From Candidatus Baldrarchaeota archaeon (lineage in GTDB: Archaea > Asgardarchaeota > Baldrarchaeia > Baldrarchaeales > DXJG01), in assembly GCA_030587435.1 (NCBI GenBank), contig JAUQZC010000055.1, positions 1 to 39,558 of the forward strand: a stretch of 39,558 bases of DNA, given 5' to 3'. A program made the position numbers and the translations under genes. Shown in pieces: positions 27,050 to 35,070 of the stretch. How positions within the stretch are numbered: position 1 is the stretch's first letter; the number at the start of each line of letters is the position of its first letter. A model generated the notes under the pieces. The model saw nothing but the letters and a program-made list of their open reading frames with translations, ran no database searches and was not told where the DNA came from.

Positions 27050-27955
27050 TCATAAGTTTCGAGTTTCAGTACGTTCAAGAATGGTGTTTAACATGTGGAG
27101 TATTATTGCTGTTATTATTAGTAGTAGTCCTGTTAGTAGTGTTCCTAGGGTTATTATTGCGAGTGGTATGCTGAAGTATCTTGTTTTGTTGAAGAGTAGT
27201 ATTAGTTGTGTTCCTGAGATTGTTCCCATTAGTATTAGTGTGAGGCCGGGTGTTCCTAGGTATTTTAGTGGTTTTTCTTCTACTACTAGTTGGATTATTC
27301 TTGTTATGACTTTTGCTGCGTGTTTTATGGGGTTTTGTGTTGAGGTGTTGTTGTGGTAGTTTATTGTTATTGGTACTTCTACTATTTTTAGTTGGTGTTT
27401 TTTTGCTTGGTGTAGTATGTCTATGCTTGCTCCCATGTCGTTGTCTTTTGGTGTTATGAGTTGTATTGCTTTTTTGCTGTAGGCTCTGAAGCCTGATTGT
27501 GCATCTGTTAGTCCTGGTAGTTTTGTTGTTTTTCGTGTTAGCCATGTGATTAGTTTTACTCCGAAGCTGCGCCATCGGGGTATGTTGCTTCGCCCTAGGT
27601 ATCTGGAACCTATTACTACGTCTGCTTCATGTTCCAATATGGCTTTTGCGAGTCTGGTTATTTCGTCTGGGTTGTGTTGGTCATCGGCGTCTAATGTTAC
27701 CATTACGTCTGGGCTGCGTTTTCTGGCTTCGAGGAATAGGGTGCGGAGGGCTGCGCCATACCCCATATTTCTTTGGTGTCTGATTACGGTTGCTCCTAGT
27801 GCTTCTGCTATTTCGGCTGTCATGTCTTGGGAACCGTCGTCGCAAACAATAACTTCGTCTACATGTTTTTTAGTTTTTAAAATGATTTTAGCTATTGTGT
27901 TTTCTTCCTTATAAGCGGGAATGCATGCAATTATTTTTGAATTATCGTCCCCCAA
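27050..27955 (-). CDS. DPM1-like family 2 glycosyltransferase with two membrane helices
   Basis: 301 residues. The GT-A part has IIACIPAYKEENTIAKIILK, DEVIVCDDGSQD, MVTLDADDQHNPDE (metal-binding Asp89-Asp91), VVIGSRYLGRSN and TDAQSGFRAYSKKA, as in dolichyl-phosphate-glucose/mannose synthases. After residue 230 two hydrophobic helices (LTLILMGTISGTQLILLF; FSIPLAIITLGTLLTGLLL) anchor it in the membrane. It should load a sugar on polyprenyl phosphate, giving the donor that GT-C proteins use. Start is TTG 27955, close to a 7-bp hairpin just upstream. The coding strand is A/C-rich, opposite to the rml genes. Confidence 0.88.
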   Translation of the reverse strand: MGDDNSKIIACIPAYKEENTIAKIILKTKKHVDEVIVCDDGSQDMTAEIAEALGATVIRHQRNMGYGAALRTLFLEARKRSPDVMVTLDADDQHNPDEITRLAKAILEHEADVVIGSRYLGRSNIPRWRSFGVKLITWLTRKTTKLPGLTDAQSGFRAYSKKAIQLITPKDNDMGASIDILHQAKKHQLKIVEVPITINYHNNTSTQNPIKHAAKVITRIIQLVVEEKPLKYLGTPGLTLILMGTISGTQLILLFNKTRYFSIPLAIITLGTLLTGLLLIITAIILHMLNTILERTETRNL

Positions 27956-27968
27956 TTGTTGTTCCCCC

Positions 27969-27990
27969 TCGATGTAAAAGGGGACATCGA
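27969..27990 (-). other. Hairpin in front of the DPM1-like gene
   Basis: TCGATGT and ACATCGA form a perfect 7-bp stem with an 8-base loop. It ends 14 nt before the TTG start and partly covers the G-rich region that could bind the ribosome, so it may lie in the leader of that gene. Confidence 0.5.
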
Positions 27991-28029
27991 AAATTTGTTG
28001 TCTAATATTTTTAAGCTATGTTTAAAACG

Positions 28030-28128
28030 GTTACATTTGGAATGTTGAGTTGTTAGCCCATTGTTGGGCTACAGGTGGCGGTATGTGTTTATTATGCCAC
28101 CTGCAAGGTGTCCGTAACTTTTAACATT
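28030..28128. ncRNA. Candidate structured RNA with two hairpins and alternative closing stems
   Basis: AGCCCA/TGGGCT (28,055-28,070, 4-base loop) and CAGGTGGC/GCCACCTG (28,072-28,103, 16-base loop) sit side by side. AATGTTGA (28,041) pairs with TTAACATT (28,121-28,128) around them, one pair being G-T. GTTAC (28,030) can also pair with GTAAC (28,114). The last two stems cross, so they form either a pseudoknot or two exclusive states. Read on the minus strand it would be in the leader of the DPM1-like gene; on the plus strand it would be free-standing. No known family is recognised. Confidence 0.4.
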
Positions 28129-28130
28129 TT

Positions 28131-28755
28131 GAGGTGCTATGTTTCACATAAATATTATTTGTAATGTTCTAATACAAATGGTATGCTAAAATATTGATGT
28201 GGGGGTGTTGGTATATAAAATTTTAGCTTGTGTTGTGGTTTTCGCAACTATATTTGTGTAAGTGGTCTTGGATACTTGTGTTTTATTGCGTTTTTCGTCA
28301 TGCTTAAAAATCGAGACGAAAATTATAGTGAGATTTTCTTATTACTTAAGTAGCAAGAGAAAAGAAGTTTAGTAAATTTAGGTTTTCTAGAGAATCTAAG
28401 TATTTATACTAAAAAATGTTAATTAGGGTTTTTATTACTAGGTCGTGGTTGATGACTTTGTTTTAAATGGGAGTTAAACTGTTGCTGGATGATTTTGTTA
28501 TTTTGTTTTTTGTTTCGTTAATAACGTTATTTATGGTTTAAAGGTTTTATTGGGTGTTTTTGTTATTTGGTCTATTTTATGTTTTTGTAGGGGTTTTGGC
28601 TGTGAGAAGGTTTTGTGATTAAAAGGGTTTTGAATAAAATGTTATTTTGTTTGGTTTTGGAAGTGGTTTAAGCTTGATTGTATTTTTATGTATTGGTGTC
28701 TTTGTTTTGGGATGTTTTTATGTGGTTTGTAATTGACGGGTAATTGGTGTTTTTG
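28131..28755. other. G/T-rich gene-free stretch with hairpins and a TATA box
   Basis: There are inverted repeats at 28,157-28,179 (ATTTGTA/TACAAAT) and 28,292-28,322 (TTTTCGTC/GACGAAAA). A good archaeal TATA box (GGTATATAAAATT, core 28,212-28,219) faces right, so transcription could start near 28,240 on the plus strand. After 28,440 the plus strand is almost only G and T. A weak hydrophobic frame from ATG 28,467 has an in-frame TAA after 24 codons and is not called. No intact gene. Confidence 0.5.
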
Positions 28756-28938
28756 ATGGGTTTTGTTAAGGTTAGGGTTGAGATAGGAGGTCTGGGGAAG
28801 CCGGGTGTTTCTAGGGAAGTTGAGCTAATAGTTGATAGGGGGCTATGTATGCGGTAGTGTCTAAAAGGATTTTGGGGGGTTGGGGTTGGGAAAAGAGGGA
28901 AGCGGAAATTTAAGCTAGCGGACGGAAAAGTCTTTTAA
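28756..28938 (+). pseudogene. Ghost of a retropepsin-like aspartyl protease-family gene
   Basis: From ATG 28756 the plus strand reads MGFVKVRVEIGGLGKPGVSR then EVELIVDRG. Two further frames continue as GAMYAVVSKRIL and KRGKRKFKLADGKVF before TAA at 28,938. Put together this is the small archaeal aspartyl-protease-like domain: VELIVDTGAxYxVVxxxIL followed by KRKFKLADG. The catalytic DTG is now DRG plus a shifted GAMY, and the second half of the fold is missing. Shifts occur near 28,839 and 28,895. The tnpA-tnpB element starts shortly after and may have removed the rest. Confidence 0.6.
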
Positions 28939-29009
28939 CTTTAACTTTGCCTTATCTTCAAAAACCTACCAAAAATAGAAATAATTCAAACAATAGAGTT
29001 CTCGGATAG

Positions 29010-30185
29010 TTAATGTTTTATTGCTGTTCGTTCTGCCTCGCTTTTGAAGAGGTCGTGGGTGGCTTTTGGGGGACGGTAAGGCACCCAAATGGAAGATTTT
29101 AAACCAATATTCCAAGCAGCAACCAAATGTCTATCTGCCTCAAAACCACACTTTTTGCAACGGTATAATTGCCCATTCGGCTTATTTAATTCGCCACATA
29201 TCGGGCATATACGAGAAGTATTTTTAGCATTAATTTTCTCATGTTCATAGCCAAACTCCATCGACTTATACGAAATATATAGCTGTGTTTTTCTAAATGG
29301 CATTGAATGCAATCTTCGATTCATCTTCCTTCCATACCTTATTCTTCCACGTATATTTTTAAGTTTCTCCATCACGGGACGTACGTTTTCCTCAGCAACT
29401 ATCTCGGCTATAATTTTGCTTGCCTTATGGAGAGCGTAATCAACTCTTCTCTTTTCCCTTCCACAATACTTAGCTAGAAGTTTCCTCCTTTTCCTCCTCG
29501 TTTTTCGCTGAATGTTCCTTCTCTTCTTAAAATATCTATCCCTCACGTACTTTGCTTCACTAATATCTATTTTAATGAACCTCGCATAGTTTGGCTTAAC
29601 AACAGCTAAATCAATACTTTTCTCGTTAACATCTATGCCTAAAACACCATGAGGTTGTTTCGCTTCGATTTCTTTCCTAAAGGTGATATGAAGCCAATAG
29701 CTTTCATCTTTTCTGACCAGCCTTGAGCCCTTGACTTTCCATCCTCTAAACTTCTCCGAGTATTCATGGACAATGAGTGGAATAACTTGATGACCTTTAT
29801 GTGTTGCTATTTTCAAATGTTTCCAGTTAAACCAGAAAAGATGTGTATCGTCAAGAAGAACTACATTTAGAACCTCAATTTCTGGTTGCTTAATATTTCT
29901 TCTCTTCCTAGACAGCCTTCTATACGATTTGAAGATGGACAATGCCTGTGTTATAGCTGTGTACACATAATGTGAAGGGTAATCTGGGAATTTACTTCTA
30001 AGTTTTCTATAGATGAGCTTGTGAAGCTTCTTTCGTGAAGTAACGTTATTTTTAATAGCGAAGTTGAAACATGTTTTAACCATTTCGGTATAGGTGGTGA
30101 AAAGTTCCTCTAATACACGTATTTGTTCTTCGGTTGGTTTAAGTTTAAATTTACATGTTTCAGTTAGTAACAATTTCTTTGACAC
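29010..30185 (-). CDS. tnpB: TnpB, RNA-guided endonuclease of the IS607 element
   Basis: 391 residues. The N-terminus has the TnpB start CKFKLKPTEEQIRVLEELF and PSHYVYTAITQALSIFKSY. The split RuvC nuclease is complete: VLGIDVNEKSIDLAV (Asp185), RPVMEKLKNIRG (Glu273) and ADRHLVAAWNIG (Asp351). A zinc ribbon CPICGEL...YRCKKCGFEAD uses Cys327, 330, 343 and 346. It is expected to cut DNA next to a short target motif, guided by RNA from the element end, helping the element persist. Start is GTG 30185, inside the last 26 nt of tnpA. W replaces the usual R in AARNI. Nothing suggests inactivation. Confidence 0.92.
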   Translation of the reverse strand: MSKKLLLTETCKFKLKPTEEQIRVLEELFTTYTEMVKTCFNFAIKNNVTSRKKLHKLIYRKLRSKFPDYPSHYVYTAITQALSIFKSYRRLSRKRRNIKQPEIEVLNVVLLDDTHLFWFNWKHLKIATHKGHQVIPLIVHEYSEKFRGWKVKGSRLVRKDESYWLHITFRKEIEAKQPHGVLGIDVNEKSIDLAVVKPNYARFIKIDISEAKYVRDRYFKKRRNIQRKTRRKRRKLLAKYCGREKRRVDYALHKASKIIAEIVAEENVRPVMEKLKNIRGRIRYGRKMNRRLHSMPFRKTQLYISYKSMEFGYEHEKINAKNTSRICPICGELNKPNGQLYRCKKCGFEADRHLVAAWNIGLKSSIWVPYRPPKATHDLFKSEAERTAIKH

Positions 30186-30786
30186 CTTTCACAACCTTCT
30201 TATACTTGTGACTTCTCAGACCATAGAGTTTTCCAGCAAAGCTTGAAACAATTGCAATTAAATCTTCAACTAACTCTTGATGAACATCTTTAGGTTCTTC
30301 AACATCAACAACTTCTATTTTAACATTGTGCGAAGAGAAGTAACGTTCAAGGTATTTAAACCCAAATCTAGTTAATCTATCCTTAAAACTAACTATAACA
30401 ACTCCTATTTCCCTTCTATCAACCATGTTAAACAATTTGTTTAAACCTTTTCTGTTTTCGTCAAGACCGCTAGCAACGTCCTCCAAAATCGCTGCAACCT
30501 CATAGTTTCTTGTCCTTGCATATTTTAGCAAGTGTTGTTTCTGTCTCTCTAAATCTCCTTTCTGTTTTTGGTCATGTGAAGAAACCCTAACATAAATAGC
30601 AGCTCTTCTACTTACATCGATCTCTTTTATTCCCATTAACCTTTTAACTTCGCTTTCTGGTATCCTTCTACGACCACCAACAGTTCTAACAACTCTAATT
30701 TTACCTTGTTTATCCCACTTCCTAAGAGTGTTTGGATGAACCCCTAACAATCTACATGCTTCCTTAAGTGTTAATAATCTCTCCAT
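30160..30786 (-). CDS. tnpA: IS607-family serine recombinase (transposase)
   Basis: About 208 residues. A MerR-like helix-turn-helix at the N-terminus (LLTLKEACRLLGVHPNTLRK; GKIRVVRTVGGRRRIPESE) binds DNA. The catalytic domain follows with AAIYVRVSSHDQK (nucleophile Ser near 72), DLERQKQHL, EDVASGLDENRKGLNKL and VVSFKDRLTRFG, the residues that activate the serine. The HTH-first order is characteristic of IS607. ATG 30786 begins MERLLTLKEA; a TTG nine bases upstream is less likely. It is transcribed from the TATA box at 30,816-30,823. Confidence 0.92.
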   Translation of the reverse strand: MERLLTLKEACRLLGVHPNTLRKWDKQGKIRVVRTVGGRRRIPESEVKRLMGIKEIDVSRRAAIYVRVSSHDQKQKGDLERQKQHLLKYARTRNYEVAAILEDVASGLDENRKGLNKLFNMVDRREIGVVIVSFKDRLTRFGFKYLERYFSSHNVKIEVVDVEEPKDVHQELVEDLIAIVSSFAGKLYGLRSHKYKKVVKGVKEIVTN

Positions 30787-30815
30787 TTTAACCAAGTTAC
30801 ATAATGGTAAGAAAT

Positions 30816-30823
30816 GTTATAAA
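30816..30823 (-). promoter_or_regulatory. TATA box of tnpA
   Basis: TTTATAAC on the minus strand, about 30 bp before the tnpA ATG. The transcript would be leaderless or nearly so. Confidence 0.5.
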
Positions 30824-30968
30824 TAGTTAACTTTTTTGAATCTGCTGGTTTACCCACTAAATTAATATTTACTTAACCAACAACATAACAACATTAAACA
30901 TGCTCATGCTAAAATGAAATATTCCTGTACAACCAAACACGACGCAAAACGTCTCGAGGTGCACAGAG

Positions 30969-32348
30969 ATGAGCGTACAGAAAGTAGTACGTGGCGGTCT
31001 ATGGCTATACATAGACACCATACTCACATGTTCCATAGGATACGTATACTGGCTAATAATCTCCAGAATAGGGGGAGCAAGCATAGTCGGCTACGCAAGC
31101 ACAACAATCAGCCTAGCAAACATAATCCAAGCCATAGCCCTCCTAGGCATACCAATAGGCCTCCAACGATTCATCGGAAAAACTTTCGGCGAAAAAAACT
31201 ACAGCGAACTAAAATCATACTTTGTCTCCTCCCTGGCATTCTCAACCATCACTCTAGCATCAACATGTATCCTAATCTACCTTCTTCTCCAACCTCTCCA
31301 TAACATCACGCATCTTGACAACATCTACATAATACTAGCAATATTTCTCCTCCTCTTCACCGGCATAAATCTAACACTCAAAAACTTTCTAATCAGCATA
31401 ATATACATAACAAACATACTAATTGCAGACATAATAGCCAATTCCATAAGACTTTTTTTGGGAGTCCTATTAGTTCTTAAAGGATGGGGAGGAGTAGGAG
31501 CCACAGCCGGATACGTATCCTCAGCACTTGCTAGCACCATCCTACTAAGTTTCTATTCCACCCGTATACTCAGAAAGTTTGGCGAAGACAAAACAAAAAT
31601 AACCTTCAAATTTATCAACGATGTCCTAAAAGCTGGCTTCGCAAGCTGGTTACCTCAAGTCATAACAATAATTGGTACTCAAATCGCCGTTCTCGCAGTC
31701 TTTGGTTTTCGCGGTGCCACCGAGGCAGGAATATATTACGTTGCGCAAGCAATATTAGGTATCGTGTTAGCACTTCCCACTTCGCTGCTTGGCTTGCTTT
31801 TCCCGGTTCTAAGCGGCATGAATGAGGGGCGCAAGAAGGCAACGTGGAAAACTATACGCATATCTCTAGCCACCTCAGTTCCCATATCAATCGTTGCAAT
31901 AATCTACTCAAAATTCATTCTAGGTTTACTTGGCCAAGAATTTACAGCAGGATGGCTAATACTCTCAATCCTCTGTTTAAGTATTCCCTTAGCATGCATA
32001 GTACAAGGAGTAACAAGCTTAACCTACGCCATGGGGTTATATAGCATGGTGCTCACAATAGGCTTAGTTATGAGCACCACTAGAGTAACCTTATATTTCC
32101 TATTAGTCCCCATGTGGGGAGGCATCGGAGCATCAATATCATTCTTCGCAGGCTTTTTTACAGGCTTTTTCGCAACAATATACATAGCTCACAGAGTAAA
32201 ATTCAAAATAAACTGGAAATCCTTCATCACAATAACATTAATACCATCCCTAATAGGACTTCTAATATACTTACCTAACTTACCGTTTTACCTTGGTATT
32301 CCAATAATTCTACTTGGAACCACCATAACATATGCACGACTTCATTGA
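30969..32348 (+). CDS. Polysaccharide flippase (MATE/Wzx-like), cut short by an in-frame TGA
   Basis: 459 residues with about 12-14 membrane helices: RGGLWLYIDTILTCSIGYVY (first helix), GYASTTISLANIIQAIALLG and GIPIGLQRFIG, GGVGATAGYVSSALASTILL, LPTSLLGLLFPVLSGMNEG, and paired helices to the end. The spacing matches Wzx-type exporters of lipid-linked oligosaccharides. It ends with TYARLH followed by TGA, but the same frame continues without another stop for 36 codons to TAA at 32,459, and that sequence looks like the family C-terminus. A Trp codon turned to TGA explains it. The loss of the cytosolic tail may or may not abolish function. The coding strand is A/C-rich. ATG 30969 is the only good start. 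Confidence 0.85.
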   Translation: MSVQKVVRGGLWLYIDTILTCSIGYVYWLIISRIGGASIVGYASTTISLANIIQAIALLGIPIGLQRFIGKTFGEKNYSELKSYFVSSLAFSTITLASTCILIYLLLQPLHNITHLDNIYIILAIFLLLFTGINLTLKNFLISIIYITNILIADIIANSIRLFLGVLLVLKGWGGVGATAGYVSSALASTILLSFYSTRILRKFGEDKTKITFKFINDVLKAGFASWLPQVITIIGTQIAVLAVFGFRGATEAGIYYVAQAILGIVLALPTSLLGLLFPVLSGMNEGRKKATWKTIRISLATSVPISIVAIIYSKFILGLLGQEFTAGWLILSILCLSIPLACIVQGVTSLTYAMGLYSMVLTIGLVMSTTRVTLYFLLVPMWGGIGASISFFAGFFTGFFATIYIAHRVKFKINWKSFITITLIPSLIGLLIYLPNLPFYLGIPIILLGTTITYARLH

Positions 32349-32459
32349 ATAACCCGCGAAGACCTAAGCATAATAGCAAGAGCCGTCTTACCGCAAGAAC
32401 TCATAGAACAAATAATTCCCAAAGTAGATCCGATATTGAAAATACTATTCGGAGAGTAA
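32349..32459 (+). other. Untranslated C-terminal extension of the flippase frame
   Basis: In frame with the flippase and directly after its TGA, this reads ITREDLSIIARAVLPQELIE then QIIPKVDPILKILFGE and a TAA. The TREDLxxI..ALP pattern is common at the cytosolic end of archaeal flippases. It is therefore conserved coding sequence past a nonsense codon. Confidence 0.7.
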
Positions 32460-32619
32460 ACTCAAAATTTTATAGTTTTTAATTTTATCAAGCAGAACCT
32501 TTACGATCACTTCCTTAACCACTTCTTAACTATAAACTAATATTTTTAAGTTTTTAACCCACGTGTTATTTGTTGATAATTAAACCTCCAACTATATTAA
32601 GGGTCAGCTGGCGATATTG

Positions 32620-33492
32620 ATGACGGTTAGGAAGGCTGTTATTACTGCTGGTGGTTTGGGTACTAGGCTGCTTCCTGCTACCAAGGAAACTCCCAAGGAG
32701 ATGCTTCCGATCTTTGCTTTTAATCAAAGTAAGGGCGTATATCCTAAGCCTGTTGTTCAAGTTGTTTTTGAATCTCTGTATGAAGTTGGTTTTCGGGACT
32801 TTTGCTTCGTTGTTGGCCGCGGTAAAAGAGCTGTAGAGGATCATTTCACTCCAGATTACCAGTTTATTCATTTACTTGAGGAGAAAGGGCTTAAACACCA
32901 AGTTGAGGAGTTAAACCGTTTTTACCACATGATTGTTAATTCTAAGATTTTGTTTGTAAATCAGCCCGAGCCTAGAGGTTTCGGTGACGCTGTTTTGCGA
33001 GCTGAAAGTTTTGTTGGCTCCGAACCTTTTCTCGTTCACGCTGGCGATGACCTCATCTTAAGTAATAACAGTGGTCATTTAAGGAGGCTTCTTAAAACAT
33101 TTAATAAAAATAATGCTGATATCGTGTTCTTGGTTGAGGAAGTTGAGAATCCAAGGCAGTATGGTGTTGTAAAAGCAGAGTTTTTGAAAGAAGGAGTTTT
33201 ACACGTGTTAGATATTGTTGAGAAGCCTCGGGAACCTCCTTCAAATTTGGCTGTTGTAGCCATATATGTGTTTAAGCCTTCAATATTTGACAAGTTAAAA
33301 AAGGCGAAACCAGATAAGAAAGGTGAAATACAGCTCACTGATGCTATTAAAGCTGCTGTAGATAATGGTGAGAGAGTTTTTGCCGTGAAGCTCCATAAAG
33401 ACGAAAAACGTTTAGATGTAGGTAACCCTCGTAGATACTGGGACGCATTACGTGAAAGCTATGAATGGACATTAAATAAGGTTAAAGGGTGA
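32620..33492 (+). CDS. galU: UTP-glucose-1-phosphate uridylyltransferase
   Basis: About 290 residues. AVITAGGLGTRLLPATKETP and KEMLPIF are the GalU signature; YPKPVVQVVFESLYEVGFRD, GRGKRAVEDHF, FLVHAGDDLIL (metal Asp), VEKPREPPSNLAVVAIYVF, GEIQLTDAI and KRLDVGNPRRYW complete it. It makes UDP-glucose, the substrate of the dehydrogenase that follows. Length is standard. ATG 32620 is preferred to the TTG directly before it. The stop overlaps the next gene by 4 nt (GTGA), so the pair is translationally coupled. Confidence 0.93.
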   Translation: MTVRKAVITAGGLGTRLLPATKETPKEMLPIFAFNQSKGVYPKPVVQVVFESLYEVGFRDFCFVVGRGKRAVEDHFTPDYQFIHLLEEKGLKHQVEELNRFYHMIVNSKILFVNQPEPRGFGDAVLRAESFVGSEPFLVHAGDDLILSNNSGHLRRLLKTFNKNNADIVFLVEEVENPRQYGVVKAEFLKEGVLHVLDIVEKPREPPSNLAVVAIYVFKPSIFDKLKKAKPDKKGEIQLTDAIKAAVDNGERVFAVKLHKDEKRLDVGNPRRYWDALRESYEWTLNKVKG

Positions 33493-34874
33493 ACAACTTG
33501 TCTACGTGGAAGGTTTCTATATTTGGTTTAGGCTATGTTGGTCTCAGCCACGCTGTCGCATACGCGTTAAGAGGAACCAAGATAGTTGGATTCGATGTAG
33601 ACAGGAAAAAAATCGAACTTATTAGAAAGGGCATTTCACCTATTAAGGAACCTGATGTTGTCAAACATCTTGAAAATCTTGTTAAAACTGGTAAAATAAA
33701 GGTCACCGAAGATCATAAAGATGCAGTTTTATCAACAAATATATCTTTTATTTGCGTTAACACCCCTCCTCTCCAAGACGGTAGCGCAGATCTCAGCCAA
33801 GTTAAATCGGCTATTTCTATGATCGGTGAAGTTCTCCGCAACAAGGAAGAATTTCACTTGGTGGTTGTTAATAGCACCGTTCCACCTACAACCACCGAGA
33901 ATGTTGTGAAACCCTTACTTGAGGACGTTTCAGGTAAGAAGATTGGCGAAGACGTTGGTCTATGTTTCATGCCTGAGTTTTTAAGAGAGGGCTCAGCAGT
34001 TCAAGATATTTTAAATCCTTGGCGTATAGTTATCGGCGAAGTTGACAAGAAAGGTGGAGATGTTCTCCACCAGTTTCTTTTAGACGTTTATCGTGGTAAA
34101 TTGCCTCCACTTATAAGGACTGCCCCGGTTAACGCTGAGTTGATTAAGTATGCTAGTAATGCTTTTCTGGCTATGAGAGTGAGTTTTATCAACACTATTG
34201 CTAGGCTATGTGAACTGCTTCCTAAAGCTAATGTGGATGTTGTTGCTTACGGCATGGGATTGGATCCTAGAATTGGTACACGTTATCTTAAGGCTGGTCC
34301 CGGTTTTGGAGGTATATGTCTTCCAAAGGATCTTAGGGCTTTAATAACTGTCAGCGAGAAACTTGGTTTTGATCCGATCCTTTTTAAAGCCATTTATGAG
34401 GTTAATGAAGCTCAGATTAGACATGTTGTAGAGATTGTTGAAATGCTGCTTGGAGATTTGAGTGATAGAGTTGTGGCTATTCTTGGTCTTGCTTTTAAGG
34501 CTGGTATCGACGATGTTCGTGAATCACCTGCTATTAAAATTATTGATCATCTTCTTGAAAGAAACACTAAGGTTAAGGTTTATGATCCTTTAGCTATGGA
34601 TAATGTCAAGACTGTTTTGAAGGACAGAGTATCTTATGCTTCATCAATGTACGAATGTATCAAAGATAGTGATGTTGTTATTATTGTTACTGACTGGGAT
34701 GAATTTAAGAAAATGGAGATTAAGAAGCTTCGAAGTCTTATGAAAAAACCTACAATTATTGATACGAGAAGAGTTCTTATCGGTAAAGCTCCAAAAAACA
34801 GCAAAGAAATTTTATACACAGCGATTGGACGCCCTTTGTCACCTAAACCACCTAAGAAGAAAAATGAGAGTTAA
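33489..34874 (+). CDS. ugd: UDP-glucose dehydrogenase-type nucleotide-sugar 6-dehydrogenase
   Basis: 461 residues. The N-terminus has VSIFGLGYVGLSHAVAYAL and GFDVDRKKIE (NAD); FICVNTPP and VVVNSTVPPTTTE follow. The central domain has MPEFLREGSAVQD, ELIKYASNAFLAMRVSF, and GPGFGGICLPKDL with catalytic Cys277; the C-terminal domain has GLAFKAGIDDVRESPA. These are family hallmarks of enzymes that oxidise a UDP-sugar twice to a uronic acid. Coupling to galU makes UDP-glucose the likely substrate, although UDP-GlcNAc or UDP-ManNAc enzymes look similar. Start is GTG 33489. A Pro/Lys-rich tail (PLSPKPPKKKNES) is unusual. Confidence 0.88.
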   Translation: MNNLSTWKVSIFGLGYVGLSHAVAYALRGTKIVGFDVDRKKIELIRKGISPIKEPDVVKHLENLVKTGKIKVTEDHKDAVLSTNISFICVNTPPLQDGSADLSQVKSAISMIGEVLRNKEEFHLVVVNSTVPPTTTENVVKPLLEDVSGKKIGEDVGLCFMPEFLREGSAVQDILNPWRIVIGEVDKKGGDVLHQFLLDVYRGKLPPLIRTAPVNAELIKYASNAFLAMRVSFINTIARLCELLPKANVDVVAYGMGLDPRIGTRYLKAGPGFGGICLPKDLRALITVSEKLGFDPILFKAIYEVNEAQIRHVVEIVEMLLGDLSDRVVAILGLAFKAGIDDVRESPAIKIIDHLLERNTKVKVYDPLAMDNVKTVLKDRVSYASSMYECIKDSDVVIIVTDWDEFKKMEIKKLRSLMKKPTIIDTRRVLIGKAPKNSKEILYTAIGRPLSPKPPKKKNES

Positions 34875-34884
34875 TATCTAAGAT

Positions 34885-35040
34885 ACTTTAGCTGATTCGT
34901 TAGTACGCGAAGGGGAAATAAAGAATCTTACTGAGATTATCGAATGGAGAAAACAAGTGTTGCGCCGACGATTTGGTACTACTGATTTAAAACATATAAG
35001 GATTACATATGGCTTGATGAGTGAAAATGCTATGAAATAA
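34885..35040 (+). pseudogene. Unassigned decayed fragment
   Basis: Just after the dehydrogenase a frame without a start reads DTLADSLVREGEIKNLTEII, EWRKQVLRRRFGTTDLKHIR and ITYGLMSENAMK, then TAA at 35,040. It is charged and protein-like, but I do not recognise it. It could be the front of the penicillin-acylase ghost or an unrelated remnant. No ribosome binding site is seen. Confidence 0.4.
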
Positions 35041-35070
35041 GAACAGACTACACCCGGAGGCATAACTCTC

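Larger units (their letters stand above)
29010..30823 (-). mobile_element. IS607-type insertion element with intact tnpA and tnpB
   Basis: The element carries a serine recombinase (tnpA) followed by an overlapping tnpB, the IS607 order. IS607 elements have no terminal inverted repeats, so ends cannot be set by eye; the given limits run from the tnpB stop to the tnpA TATA box and the true ends lie outside. A guide RNA (omega RNA) would be expected at the 3' end of tnpB, around 28,940-29,100. It lies between a ghost protease gene and a flippase gene. Both frames are free of stops, so it may be active. Confidence 0.85.

Noticed and set aside
27075..27575. Minus-strand 166-residue frame rich in Asn, Thr and Lys
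   Set aside because: Overlaps the clearly coding GT2 in another frame and reflects its skewed composition.
28467..28620. Small hydrophobic plus-strand frame (MGVKLLLDDFVILFFVSLI)
   Set aside because: T-rich DNA gives hydrophobic codons by chance, and a TAA interrupts it after 24 codons. No RBS or neighbour supports it.
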